64,000 nt of DNA from Lineus longissimus (lineage: Eukaryota > Nemertea > Pilidiophora > Heteronemertea > Lineidae), in assembly GCF_910592395.1 (NCBI RefSeq), contig NC_088318.1, positions 17,234,349-17,298,348 on the forward strand, written 5' to 3'. Made by a program: the position numbers and the translations under genes. Positions 39,101 through 54,100 of the stretch are shown piece by piece. The number at the start of each line of letters is the position of its first letter. Positions within the stretch are counted from its first letter, which is position 1. The notes beneath the pieces are model-generated. The model saw only the letters and a list, made by a program, of their open reading frames with translations, was not told where the DNA came from and made no database searches.

Positions 39101-42100
39101 TGACATAGCAGGTCTGTATCTCCTCCATCCTTCCCTGGTTCAACCTCAACGATGTTCCACCAGCCGTAGAATTGGCAGCGATATACACTCACTCACAAGT
39201 GTGTCAATATAAGATATCATGCTTCATATATACTCACCTTATTGAGGAGTGTCATAGCATAGATCTGCAGCTCTGGGTCACCTCCATCTTTCTCCGCCAA
39301 GATCTCAATGACGTTCGACCAGGATTTTGCTCCTGAAATAGGTTTCAAAACATGAGATCTCTAGCTTAACCATCTTGGTCACCTTGTCAGATGCTAAAAG
39401 CTTTAGTCCGATTGCACGAGACTCCCCCATACCCTTCTTGTTGTGCGCAACACTCAGGCACCAATTGAAGTCAATAGCCTCAGTGAGTTTGTGTTTCAAC
39501 CAAGGAGGAAAAGTCCATCGCTTCATGCCCTGGCATACAAGGATCCTATATCAAAGTATTGTAGTTTTGAACTTAGATTTGGCCACGGCAGGTCATGCGA
39601 TGACAAATGGAAGGTTTGGAGACAAGATAACGCTCAGCTAGACATAGATATCAAACCAAAACCTTCAGAGGGCCTCAACACACCTTTCTGCGCATCCACT
39701 TTATTAACGGCTTGTACAAGATGCATGGTATTTGACTCCGTGTACTCCACGAACACCAGTAAGAGTTTGATGGCAGTTTTGGCAACCAAGCGAAACTGGA
39801 AAAGAGAGACAAAACCAAAAATGAACATTTCATAAATTAATACAGGCGACAGATATTAAAGATATCGGTCTGATGAAATTTTGTGACTTCTGTCTTATTT
39901 TTTTGTTGTTTTGAAAGGATAAAGATCCTAACATAGAGTGCTAGCCTACGTTTTTGATACAATTCAATAATCCCTAGAAAGTTTTGGCAATCAGTTCCCA
40001 GTAAAAGTTAAGGGGTTTAAGACGTCATAGGATGTACATTACTGTAGGACAAATCGACTAAAGAAGAGAAGAATATTTGTTTTGAATGAAATATCTATAC
40101 ATGCATCAAAACAAAACGAGTCATTTTTACCAGAAGTCTAGACAATAGTGATAATAAACAGACTATGTATTCACCATCCATGCAAAACTTCCAAATGATT
40201 TTTGACTAAGTTTACAATCTCACTAATAGCATTCACTTCAATACACTGGTGAAGCATGCAGAACAACATCATACATGAATCTTTGACATTTCATCCTCGA
40301 TTCATTTATAGGAACATTGGTCGGATAAACAAATTTTAGCATTTTAAGGAATTTTATTTCATCTCAACCTATTATCAAACTTGAGAGGTTTCATTCTGGA
40401 TTATAGCAGTGTCTATTTGGCACTATTCACAATTTCAGGCAGACGCTCTATAAAGCTTTGTCATTCAAGGAATTTGCACATTGCATCTGAAATTTTACCA
40501 TCTTTTGTATTCATTCTGTTGATTTAGATAGATATTTTTTGACTGGAATTTTATTAAACTTATTGAACATTATAGAATTTCACTTAAACCCATTTTTGCT
40601 GAACATCTTGTCACATAAAAGCACTGAATTTACACTTGAATGGCGTACCCCCTTTGAGAAAGCTTTTGATTAATGTGTCCTGTTCATAGATTTGTTTCAG
40701 AAGACCAGTTATTTTTCAATTGCAATTTCAACACTTAATCAACACTTAATCAACATGCAACCCTTCACCAAGTATTTAATTTGAAAACAGCTTTTCACAC
40801 AACAAAAGTTGTTGCAATTTATGTCAGCTTTTTTCTCCAGCAGATTTCAAGCAAGGTCTTTTCTCAGCCTGTACAATAGCTTGCCTACCAGTTTTTCAAG
40901 ATCATCAACAAAATTTAAATCCTGAAATTGAGAGGTTTTTGCATTGATAATGAAATCAGAATTATCAGATGAATTGTGTACCACTTTTTTCTTTTCATTT
41001 TTTACATAACAGGAGAGGATTGTGTCCCCATACAAATCATTCATATTACACATCCGCCTCAGCTCAACAAAAATGTATCCCCCATGCTAACTGTTTTTGA
41101 CTCCTAAAACACCATGCAAATACAATGTTATGAAATACATGCACTGATACTGATTATACAAGGGAAGGGTAATCTTGATACCTATTTTAGTGAAGATGCA
41201 TACATTTATTCATGAGTCCAAGATGAGGAGAGTTTTAAATCATCACCAAAATAGTCCTATAACTTATTCCAAAAGGAAAGGTTTGTGAAATTTTAATTTG
41301 CAAGACATTTCAAGATACGAATCATTCTAGTTCTAATCATTCCAGAAGGTGGCATAACCATTCGTATCATTCGATAGACTTACAGCAGATTCCTGGAGCA
41401 AAAGACACAAACACATTGATGAAATTAACAACAGAGAATGGGAGGACATCTACAGGACATTAAGAGAACTAACCAGCTACCTGTATCCAAATGTCTGGGC
41501 AGGATGAAGTAAATGCTCAAATATCATAAAGAGGGACTTTTTTGGTGAGCTGCAGACACACCTGCATCAAGATACTCTCTCTATAAGGACACTGATTTTG
41601 GTGCCAGCTTCTTTGGACATTTCATTCAGTACTACTTGGTCTATGGTAGTAATTTCAAATACAACCACCTTCAACATCTTATTTTCTGTACAGAACATTG
41701 ACTATAGCCACAGAAACAAATCACAAAAAAAGTCGGACGTCACCCATTCCCAAGGCCCCATGCGACCCTGATCCTCGACGGATACAAGCAAAAGTTTTGA
41801 TCACAGAATCTACGAGGGAGACCAATCATCATGGATTCTTCCCTGGGCCCATCAGTGATTCCAAGACAGAAACCTTTGCTTGTGTACCCAGTCCTATCCA
41901 ATATAAGAGCCCAGCCATTTCAACTCTGACTTGCCTCTCTGTTTATACCCCGGCATACTATATCTTACCTCCCTTAACATATACTCGGTGAGAAACATAC
42001 TGGGTATTTGATTCTGACAAAGACAGAATGATTAGGGGGATAAGAATAAATACAACCACACCTCCGGGTATATTGCTATGGTGCTGGTAACATCTCAGAC

Positions 42101-45100
42101 ATTTTCAAACATGGCTAAATAATAAAAAAGTTTAAGCAGTGCTTGGAGAAAGGAAGAACACACTGTGAGGAGGGACTACCTGGAGAATCAGTTCCCCAAC
42201 GGACTGAGAATCTTATATTCAAGGCAGGTCTTCCAACTTACACTTGTTTGCTATCAACACTAACAAAATCAACCCTAATCTCACCCTTACCCAACAACTC
42301 CAATATAATTGAAAGGTTTGCTTCTTTCCCAGGACAGGGCAGCTCAGCAAGATGGAAGACCTGCCTGATTCTCGACAAGGTGGGGAACTGATTTCCAGGG
42401 TGAGGAAGGGACATAAGAAATTAGTTGACAATTGTCAGTTCTTCACTTCACTTTCGTTTCAAAATCATTCACTGAGGAACCCGCAAACTAAATCAGTTGG
42501 GTGAGGCTTGGAGCACAAAGCTTGCTGCATCTTTGACTCAATCGCTTTGCTGGTTCCTCGAGAGTTAGTGTGCCTTAGAAACCACCAAATATATGATATT
42601 GCCTGAGTTGGGATACGCACCTTGGAATCGCTCAATCGACTCAATCGCTTTGCTGGTTCCTCGAGAGTTAGTGTGCCTTAGAAACCACCAAATATATGAT
42701 ATTGCCTGAGTTGGGATACGCACCTTGGAAGCCACAAGGGAGTACAGCCACTGAACGATCTCATTATGTGTGATGACTCCATTCATGCCATCCACGTACA
42801 GCATCACCTGGCCAAGAGCTGCAATGGAAAATAAGAAAAACAGATACATAGATTACATAATATTTTCGCATTTTCTTTCTGATCAGTCAACAGGCTGTAT
42901 CAAGGGGGCGTGGATTAAAGGGATGGCACCCCCTTACATGTGATTCTTCTTTCAAACTGTATGCTTATTTGGGGGAATGGACGCGAAACACCTGGACCCC
43001 TGGGGCACAATTGGTGGAATTCTGCCACATGTTGACATGAAATCAACTATGGTAATGACTGTGTCCCAACTAAGGAATTTCGAACCTTATGCTGGATAGC
43101 TCAAGTCCAGCCATCCCACGTTGATATTCTTCGCTAATTACATTAGGTCCCTCAAATATTGAAGGTCCCTCCAAAAACACTAAACACTATACAATGACTT
43201 ATATAGTCGTCGTTCGTCGTTCAGAGCCAACAAGAACTTACAACCTAAACCCACTAACATTCATTCAGAACTTGGGAGAGTATCTGCAAAACCCCTATCA
43301 CGTTTGCATCTGTATCTTACTCAATAAAGTTAGAAATATTTCTTCAAAGCACCAGTTTAGAAGAAAAATATATCAAAATAATTCTAATGTTCTTTATTTA
43401 ATTTTTATGAAAAAGAATTTTGAGATTTTGGTTTTGAAAGGCAAATCTGGTGAGAGTTGTCATATTTCGATTATAACTCCCACACATAGATGTCAGCACA
43501 ATGCCGCAATGTTGAATAGAGCAGATCCAGCCGGCAACACCAATACTTCATCCCCAAAAGGGACGAAAGAAGTGTGAGGTGCCTCAAGGTGGAGGTGCCT
43601 ATTGCGAAAATGATTGGTTGACGAAACAATGGTTGGCTAGCATTGTGGTGTCAAACTATTTTTACACTGAGGGGTTTTCCTGTTTTTCATCGTCGATGTA
43701 CAGCATAGCGGATCGACCCTATATAATGGGTTAATCTTTGTGGGCGATCATGGTGCTTTTTCCTGTAATCTTAATAGTTTTTGTATGACATGATTTTTGC
43801 AATCCGCAAAGATCGCAATAGATGGGGCTAGATCAGAATGCAGATGAAATTACTGAAAGCATTGAAAGTGGTTGAACTTCGCCACATATTTGCATACAAT
43901 CTACTAGGGCAATGACTGTGTCCAAACTGACGTATCATAAAGATTGTGCAGGAATCCAGGATAGCTCAAGACCAACCTCAACCCCCTTGACACCTCGATA
44001 ATCTTTGCTAATCAATTAAGGTCCCTCAAATATTGAAGGTCCCTCCAAAAACACTATATACTATACAATGACTTATATAGTCGTCGTTCGTCGTTCAGAG
44101 CTGACAAGAACTTACAACCTAAACCCACTAACATTCATTCAGAACTTGGGAGAGTATCTGCAAAACCCCTATCACGTTTGCATCTGTATCTTACTCAATA
44201 AAGTTAGAAATATTTCTTCAAAGCACCAGTTTAGAAGAAAATTATATCAAAATAATTCTAATGTTCTTTATTTAATTTTTATGAAAAAGAATTTTGAGAT
44301 TTTGGTTTTGAAAGGCAAATCTGGTGAGAGTGGTCATATTTCGATTATAACTCCCATACATAGGTGTCAGCACAATGCTGCAATGTTGAATAGAGCAGAT
44401 CTTTGTGGGCTAGACCAATACTTCGTCCCCAAAAGGGACGAAAAAAGTGTGAGGTGCCTATTGCGAAAATGATTGGTTGACGAAACAATGGCCCGATTGT
44501 TTGGCTAGCATTGTGGTGTCAAACTATTTTTACACTGAGGGGTTTTCCTGTTTTTCATTGTGGCTTAAGCTTCGATGCGTTTGGGCTGGAATTCCTGGTT
44601 CTTTCGAGGTAGCACATGGGCTCGATGCAAGGCTCGATGTTCAGCGTAGCAGATTGAGGCTATATAATGGGTTAATCTTTGTGGGCAATCATGGTGCTTT
44701 TTCCTGTAATCTTAATAGTTTTTGTATGACATGATTTTTGCAATCCGCAAAGATCGCAATAGATGGGGCTAGATCGAAGCAGATGAAATTACTGAAAGCA
44801 TTGAAAGTGGTTGAACTTCGCCACATATTTGCATACAATCTACTAGGGCAATGACTGTGTCCCAACTGACGTATCATAAAGATTGTGCAGGAATCCAGGA
44901 TAGCTCAAGACCAACCTCAACCCCCTTGACACCTCGATAATCTTTGCTAATTAATTAAGGTCCCTCAAATGCTGAAGGTCCGTCCAAAAACACTATATAC
45001 TATACGTAACTTAATTATCATTATACATACATCTGTAGAACTTGCAACCTAATTCCACTAACATTCATTCAGAACTTGGGAGAAAATCTGCAAAATGCAT

Positions 45101-48100
45101 ATCACGTTTGCATCTGTATCTTACTCAATAAAATTAGAAATATTTCTACAAAGCACCAGTTTAGAAGAAAAATATATCAAAATAGTTCTAATGTTACTCA
45201 TTTATTTTTTATGAAATTTTTTTTTGAGATTTTGGTTTTGAAAGGCAAATCTGGTGAGAGTGGTGATATTTTGATTATAACTCCCACACATAGATGTCAG
45301 CACAACTCAGCAATGTCAAAAAGAACAGATTAATAATGGGCCATCATCATTCATACATCCCCTATTGTTTTTATAGCGAATAATCATTTCTGAAGGGCAT
45401 TGACTTATATAAGGCCTCCATCAAGTCTGTAACACTGCATGACAATTAAGAGAAAATGGGCCATTATTACTATATTTGGCTCCTTCTGAATGGATTTTTT
45501 TGTGGTAATCATTACCATTTCAGTCGGTCAGCAATTTCGCTTAATTTTCTCCTGAGCAGGAGCAGTGATTGTTTTCTGAGTATGGTCTGATGAAATGATG
45601 GTGCTTGCTCGTACCTAACTGTCATTTGATTACTTGCAGGTCATCAAGCAAAATGTGAAAAAAAACAACCAACTGAACTGGAAGTTGCCTGGTCCTGTGA
45701 AGTTTATAGGCATTATAAGGGTGATTGCCCCGTCATATGAATTTCACAGGCACTGTGTTGGTAGTTTCCAGTGGACATAATGGTCAACAAGCTGCTGAAG
45801 TAAAACTAAGTTGTAATTTGTAAACTATCTTACACCAGAGAGCTGGTAGCGTCCCGAACTGCAACCACTCCAGTTTGACAGGTGGAATCCTTGTGAGGCA
45901 AGTACCTCACATAACCTCAAGAAATGAGTCAAAATAACAGCCTCGTCCCAATAACCATGTCACCTGTATTACAATTTTAGACTTATTCCTCATTTTCATG
46001 AAATCAACACACACAGTAGCTCTTAAACTTCATTGAACTCCTTATAAAAGTACAGTAAGGGATGACTTCACTTCATTTTAAAACACCTCAGTCAGAACCA
46101 CAGAACACTACCAAAGAACTTCTTCTACTATTGGAGCATATTCCTTGTTGCAGTCCTGTGGTCTTAAAAACTGCAAGATTTCATAGGTACATCCACATCT
46201 CGAAAGAAAGTCAGCTACTTCTTGAGATAATTGAAGTTTTATATTCCATCTTAAGAAAGAATTCCTTAAACTGAAAATCTCTGGACCCTGAAATATTTGT
46301 CAGTTAAAGTACTAGGGCATTATGATACTGATCTGTAGACACACAGCCCATCAACATATTTTGGACGCTGTGTACATCATGAGAAGACATGTGCACGGTG
46401 TACATATGGGTTATAATTGCACTTGAGTTTGAATTATGAAGGGCCCTTTTGATATGATATCTAGAAAATACAATTATATTTCGATACGTCACCTGCTGTT
46501 TGGGTTGAGAATACCTTGTAACAAGTGCTGCCATCTTGGGATACGATGAGCACCAGATTCGGAGATCTTATATGGCTGGATTTCCAATGCCCTAAGCGGT
46601 TTGACATAGTTCACCTTGACATTCTTGTCTCGTACTTAGGTCAACTAGAAATCGTTTACGACTTCCGTCTTATTCCTTGAGCAGTTGACTTGTTTCACCT
46701 GGACATTGTGGGATTGTTTCGTGGTAAGGTTGACTAGAAATCATTGAATAAGTTCCAGAAACTTGACACAATAGGGCTCTAAAGGGTTAATGGACATTTG
46801 GTTTGACAGGACTGTGGTCGATTGGATTCATCCATCTATATTTGTCTCGTCCATATAAACCCACCACACAGGTGTAGTGCGGGACACCCCAGGGGTCGTC
46901 AATGTTTAGTCACACCAAATATTATTCATGATATTGAACATACCACAAACCTATGAGACATAAAGTAAATATTGATCTACGGTGATGACAAATCAATCAG
47001 GGAGATGGATGGTCTTGGTCAGATATATGTCCCAAACACCTGGCTGTCATTCTCACATGCTCCTTGCATTCTGAGGCCATATCAGTTTCCAAGGCTGCAC
47101 CACATGGTCAGGAATATCATACAATGGCAATGACACCTTCGAGCAGACATCAGGTTCACTTTCCTTTCAAATTGATCTTTAGTTTAAGTTTGTGGTCACT
47201 TCGAAATCTTGGTGAAAATATAATGTTCCATATCTTGTTTTAGCATGTTCAGCGTTTAGCAGCAATAAAAACCATAATAAGAGTTACAAATACCAATGAT
47301 ATGCAACAAAATTGATCTCCAATTAATCTTATCATAGCTTTATGCTAATTTCTCAAAGTTGATGATTGGGGGTCAATTAGGGTTAACGGCAAATAAAAAC
47401 CTCATGATGTGCAGTTATTGTCACCAATAAGGTCAACCATTAGATTATCAAGGGCATGCACATCAAAATCAATGTAGCCATTAAATAATTAATGCACTTG
47501 TGGTGTCAGCTCGAACCTGGCCAGAATTCAACCTTTGAGCACTTGTTTGCAAGTTGAATAACTTTGAGGGGAAGCTCAGAGTAAATATCTTTGCAAGTGC
47601 ATGGGTGGCTATAGGCTATAGCCCAATGGCAATCTGCCAAGTGATGACATGGCACCAGGATCATTCTTCACTCATGAGGCTCCTTAATCCTTTGAGAATT
47701 CTCGGCAAATTTTTTATTTGTCCCAGACTTTCTTTCCTCATCCTGGTATACTGTCTACGTCTGTGTATAGTGTCGAATGTCATGCACGGTCTATTTAGCC
47801 TTAGGCATTTATCAACTCCAGGAGTACACACAACCTCATAGGGCCTAATAAAATATATAAACAGACCTTGATTTACAAATTGGTTCATGGCAAGTGACCA
47901 AACAAGTCACTCTAAGATGTGCTCCTGAGTTGATATAGCTATGAGCAGTGTGGTTTATTGGTCTTAATCCACCAGGGCAGAAACTTAACATGGTCAATGC
48001 TATAGGCCGACCTGGGCTAGCCTTCTTGGAATATTGGGTTCACTCAATTATCTTCCGATTCACCATGGCATCCTCACTCCCATCGCCAGTCATCTCCATT

Positions 48101-51100
48101 CCTTGAGGAGCATGGATCAGTTAAGTGGCACATACTCCAGGTCGGGATACTCACCTCTTAGTATATAATTTTGATGGTTCTGATCCGCTTCAGATCCCAC
48201 CTTGATGAGACAGTGGAGGCCGTCATTGCTGACAAACTCGTGTACGAGGTCCTTGTCATCCTGAAGTAGAAAAAGCATCACAATCCAAATGTCACCAACA
48301 GACTTGGGGGAGAGCACAGAGGGAGCTGAGGGGCCTCTTGCAGGGTTATATCTGGGATAGCTGAAGTGGGGGGCATGTTTTAACAAACTGGGGTACCTAG
48401 CTTTCTTTTCAATATTTGCTCATTTTCATGGTCAGAAATGAGATTTTTGGTCTGCTGGCTTATTTGGGCTAGCGGTAATAGTGGTCGGGTCCATGACGCA
48501 ATGGGTCAGCGCCTTGCTGCCAACTTATTAAACACTTCCTGCACTCTGCCCACGTAAACAACCAGCACTTCCCAACAGCATCCTTGACTTTAAATACTAT
48601 CTCTTACATTTATTATCATGATTCGATGACCCAACCAATTGAACCATTATATCAGAGGACTTATCAACCCTTCGTTAACAATAGTGTCAGAAGATCTCTT
48701 GAGATGACACAAGGAAATCAAGAAGTCTAGTGTAAAGCTTGTTAATACAAAAGTGAAAACTGGGCAATTCCAATTAACACATATCTCTAGAATAAGCCAC
48801 AGGGAAATCTTGATCAATATATCAAGAGCGACCCGAAGAAGGAGCCGCGATTCAATGTGGGAAAGTTGAACTTGTTCGAAAATAGTTGCCTAATGGAGAG
48901 AAGGGGCTGATTTTGATTCCTCGATGACTCAAAGAGGGCGCTTTGAGTAGAAAGGGTATATTTATCGACATTAGTACTACATCTGTGACCAATGGTCCGT
49001 AACAAGCATTATCATGATTGTGATTGATCTCTTTTCAAATATTTTGGGTGGCCCTGAGAAGGGCCTGTTTTGGCCCTGAGAAGGACCTGTTTTGGCCCTG
49101 AGAAGGACCTGTTTTGGCCCTGAAAAGGACCTGTTTTGGTCCTGAGAAGGACCTGTTTTGGGTCTTGAGAAGGGTCTTTTCTGTTCGAGTAGCAATCACA
49201 GGAACTTTGGAATACGGTCTTTGTCTTTGCCGTCTCAAGGGAGCTTTGAAGAATTGACTTTTGCATGTCTGTAGCATGAAGCAGTCTATATCGTGGAGTA
49301 CAACTTTGGCTGATTTGACGCTCTGGGGTAGCTCAACACTTTCTCTTTTAACAAGTGGTTTGAAGTCACATGGACAGCCAATTTGATGCAGCTCCATCTA
49401 GTGGCGCTCACTAACCTGGAAGATCTGTTTCAAGGAGAAGAGCGATCGTCGTAATTCGCGACCGCTGGAGTTGAGCAGCTTTTCTGAAAAGATACAAAAA
49501 TGTACGTATTGAGTTAAAAGTGGTCAGGAGAGAGTTAAAACATTCAAACCAGCAAGCTTGGAACCTGCAAGAAGTCTCCTTATCTGTAGGTTTTGATATT
49601 TTTTCATATTTTATCATACTGTCATACATTTACATCAGCCACAGGCGGCAGAAATGTTCAGTTCTACGCTTATACCAAGGAAGATAAAATTGTGGTGTAC
49701 TGCACTGAGGCACAAGTACTTCTGATAATCCTCATCCAGACGGAAACACAGATGAATCACGATTGATAGATTAGCTATAAAACTCAATCAATATTTGTTA
49801 TTGATTGATAATCCGATTGATAAAGTAGCTGTAGGGACACTTCTGCAAAATGTATGCAGAGCATTTTCATCTGAAGGTGATTTTCCCTCAGTTTGACTCT
49901 TACATTTCATGTTTCTGCGACTTCCAAAACACTAATCCACGTTAATCCTGATGAATATATCTAATCTGCAGAACATCAACCATCAACATTTGAGCACAAT
50001 TTGGCTGAGAAATGCACTCTCGGAACATTATAGGAAGCAAAGGCACAGCTGAGCTCAAAGAATTCTTCCTAAAAATGCCTACATGTACAGTACATGCCAG
50101 TGCGAATACTGTTCTTTAAGTTGACTCATCATATTATAATGCCCTCACTAATCCACCTTGGGGGACCTGACCTAAAAGTGAAGGTCATGAGTAAGGTTTA
50201 GTGGGTGATATTCGAAACTGAAGTCAGAATTGTGCTGGAGTGCAGGAAACACTACACACTACTGCTGTCCAAGAGCAAATGCACCAGTCAGAATATTTGC
50301 GACGGCAACCTATGGAACCTACAGATGGACGTAAAAGACAAAACAGCAGTCTTATAATGTACTCAAGTGTTTGCCAAAAAGTAAAAGCTGAAGAAGTTTA
50401 TGGTGATTTATGACAGGGAAAGTCGCAAAGAAGTAAATACCTTGGTTCGGTTTCATTGCCTGTTGTACATCCAGAGTCTCAAAAATAGTGCTAAGTTTCA
50501 TTTCGTGTCTTATCAAAGATGGGAATGTTTCAGACTAATGTTGCCAACCAACATCAAAATCTCACAACCAAACAAATGATTCATAAATCCTGTTTCGTTT
50601 AAATTAATCTGCATATTGGCCGAATTGGAAGTCGAATAATGGTAGAAAATGATACTGGAATGGAATTCAAAGGTATCCACTAATGCAAAACTTCTGAGAG
50701 TTGACAATAGCCTACATTTTGTACTTGTTTGCATGAACCACAGAACACCTCAAAACAGGAAAACCTGAGGGCCCTTAGTATGAATACGAATGAAAAACGA
50801 TTGATCGTGCCGGAATTTTGGTCAAGGTTTTACATGGTAATGTGTGACACGAATAATGAGACTATAGGATACAGTTTAAATTAGTTCTCTTGAATTATCA
50901 TCCTGAAAGGTCATCAACTTTAAATCACTTCAAGCACTTCTTGGAATACACCTGTGGTTTTTCTGGGACATTTTCACAACAAGTCTGTTATCTTAAAACC
51001 ACCTCTCTGCCTGCAAAGCTGGACAGTCAATGTCGATGAAGGAAGACGGAATCAATTGTTTCCAATTGAATCACTTTGACAAGAGGCCTTGAAACAATAT

Positions 51101-54100
51101 ACCATTAGTAGGACAAAGCAGCTGGCTAACTTTTCTAACGATGTTGACACTGATGATTTATACATTGCTGTAGTCAGTGAACACTAATTATGCCACTGAC
51201 ACCATACAATATTGAATCAATGCAATTTTAACGGCGGTACAATACTTTGTAACTTGGAGTTGGTTGGTGTTCATGCTGAATTGCAAATTTGAAAGTGTGG
51301 AGCTGTACAGCATATTGGCAACTTGTGAAACAAGCCAAATTGTGTATGGCTGATCTTGGTGATCTGCATCACATCCTGCGGTTCATGATATCATGAATAT
51401 AAATTGAAGTTTAACCTAATCACACTAAGTTTTATTTGCCTCGAGCAGTCTTTTGTTTGGGTGCCGGTAAATCATGGTTCATAGGCACACTTGGGGATCA
51501 GAGGCCAGAAAGTCATACACTGTCCTAAGGGGCTTTCTTGATACCAGAAAAGGTGTGTAGCTTAAAGGTCATGTTTTCAAAAAGTTGCCTTTTTTCTCGC
51601 CTATACTGACAAGCTGTGTAGAAGGACCACAGATTTCTGTCCACTGTTTACAGTCTCGTGAAAGAGGTCTTGTGACTTCTCACAATCATGACGTTCTTGT
51701 TTACACAGGAGACAACTTTCTAAGTGGTGAACATGCGTTCTTGAACAAGATTGTTCAACAAACGATCAGCGGGTTTGGAATGACAACAACGCCAGCTAAA
51801 TGTCAAAACAAGCTGACGACAATGTGTAAGTAGAACTAGTTTGTACAATGACCCAAACCAGTAACTTCAAACTGACTTGCCTGTCTGACTCTAAATGTGG
51901 ACAATCACTATTATTTCTCCTAATGGACAGCAGTTCATCAAGTAGAGAGGTCACAATTTGAAGTCCGAGCAAACTAGGGGTATATTACAACCCAACCACC
52001 ACCGGCAGACCAGCTGACACGACAGTGTTTAAAAGTTGGGAATAATTCGTTTGGTCAGACTTGGTCTTGGTTATGTTGTAACATGATCAATGTTGTTCAC
52101 ACTCAGGTGATGAGCACGCACACGTAATGTCACGTGACAAGCCTGAACATGAGCAATTTCACATTACACAGTAACCAATATAAGCATTGAGGGTTACAAG
52201 CAGAAAAGCATCGGCCACCAAATATTCAGCCCTAGAGATTACACTTGCAGTCACGATATGCAGATTTAAAATGTGTTGTAATCTATTAATTTTGGTTTTT
52301 ATGACATTCCATGGAGTTACTAGTTCATGAAGTGACTCAATTTGGCGGAAGTGATACAATAGTAATTTAGTCTTAAGTAGAAATTGTAGACATGCAGTTA
52401 GATTACAACCAACATAGAAAGTATACCATGGTCTGGGAAAGTGGAATTGCATTAGTTACTCTGTGTTAAACTGTTGTTTGGCCTTTCCTTGTGGTTGTAC
52501 TGCTGTGGTCACACACCTTTTAAAAAAACTGAACTCTGAATTGGGGTACCACAATCAAATTGCTTGAAATTTTTTTTGAGGCAGTACGAGTTGCAAGATA
52601 ACTGGGTGTTAATCTTCTTCACTGTAAGACAACAAGACTTACCAATGCAGGCATGGACACGGACTGATAGTTGAGTTCTCAAGATAATCGTGTTCTTTCG
52701 TCTGAAAAAAGGAAAAAAAGGAGAATTTTGAAGACTCATTTTCTACATGAATTAGCTACAAGGTTGAAAGAGTATGCATTTGCAAGCTAAAATCGAATAG
52801 CTAAAATGCAAAAATAGTAAAATTGGAGAATTACACAAAAATATTATGAGACATCAGGAAAAATGTAAACTGGCAATACAAATAAATAATGACGGCAAAA
52901 TTTACCCCCAAAAGCAACAAAATTATATTTTGAAATCATAGACCCTTCACCAAATATTGCTGATTTATAACGATTTTTTAAAAGTTGTACCTAGAAAGGG
53001 TGCATTCTTTATCACCGATTGTTATTGAATAAGTCACCAGTCTGCAAGGAATACGAGTATGACATGAATAATAGCATGTAAGGTTAAAATATTCATTTTA
53101 GAAGAAAAACCATCTGTCTGACTCCTATATATAGCTGTCTAGCTGTCTGACAGCAAGTAAACAAAGAAATTTGTATGGATCCTGGATAGATGACAAATGA
53201 CTGTGCTCATAGGACCAAGCATACACATAGATAATTCTCTACTTCCAAGGCCAGACCCATACTAGTAAGTAATATCACTATCAGCAAGTTCAAATTCAGA
53301 TTACATGCACATTGCAGTGTACAGAAGAATGTTCCTACATGTACCAGAGCAAACTCCCACCTTCAGCTTTTTAAAGCTTGAACAAGGAAAGGAATGCTGC
53401 TGGTCATTTTCATCAAAGTAACTCAAAATTCCAGCAGATATCGCGGCACTAAATTTATTTGGCTGACACCTAAGATAATGAGATGCTCTTTTTTGTTCAA
53501 GTAACAAAGGAATCTGCTTGGGGCAGTTACGTTGGGTGATCCAATTTTAAACGCCAAAAGATAAAGCCAGACCACATTAATTCAATCTACATGTACTTGC
53601 AATTGCATTGCGACGACTTGCAATTTGCAAAGTGCAAATCGTCCAAATCATTCCTGAAATCCTTCAAGCTATAATATTTTATCAGACAATTTGGTTACAG
53701 AATGAAAGGGTTAGCAGCCCAACTTACACTAATTATAATAGCTTATTTATATTGCTCGATAGATTGTAGGCAGTGAGTTGAGAGAAAATCATTGGAATTC
53801 CACTTTAAACCATCGCTTGATGTGCTCTCATTTGGCACCTGGTGTGCGATAATAATGTATGTTGTTGTTATGTATGTGGAACAAGTATTGAATGAGCAGA
53901 ATGCCAAATTATCGAGGGTAGCACTCATTTGTTCATTTATAGTTTTCAAATATCATAGGCTCAATATTGATATGCACTAATCGCTTAAATGCTGAATAAA
54001 TTCATTGGTAAACTCATGATGCATATTCCACATGCCCGCTATGCAAATATTTTTTCTAAATACAGAAAAGTCTGTGTTTTTAGCTATTGGACACTGTATA

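Larger units (their letters stand above)
35672..39237. other. FHOD intron 8
   Basis: Contains the exon-8 relic, a SINE fragment and a perfect 10-bp-arm hairpin (38086-38095 with 38108-38117, AATAATCGAC). A hydrophobic minus-strand frame lies at 37680-37979, next to a GTAATT donor-like site, but without supportable homology. Confidence 0.6.

Noticed and set aside
43047-45333. snRNA gene repeat, suggested by the octamer and TATA-like stretch
   Set aside because: No match to U1, U2, U4, U5 or U6 core sequences could be found on either strand.
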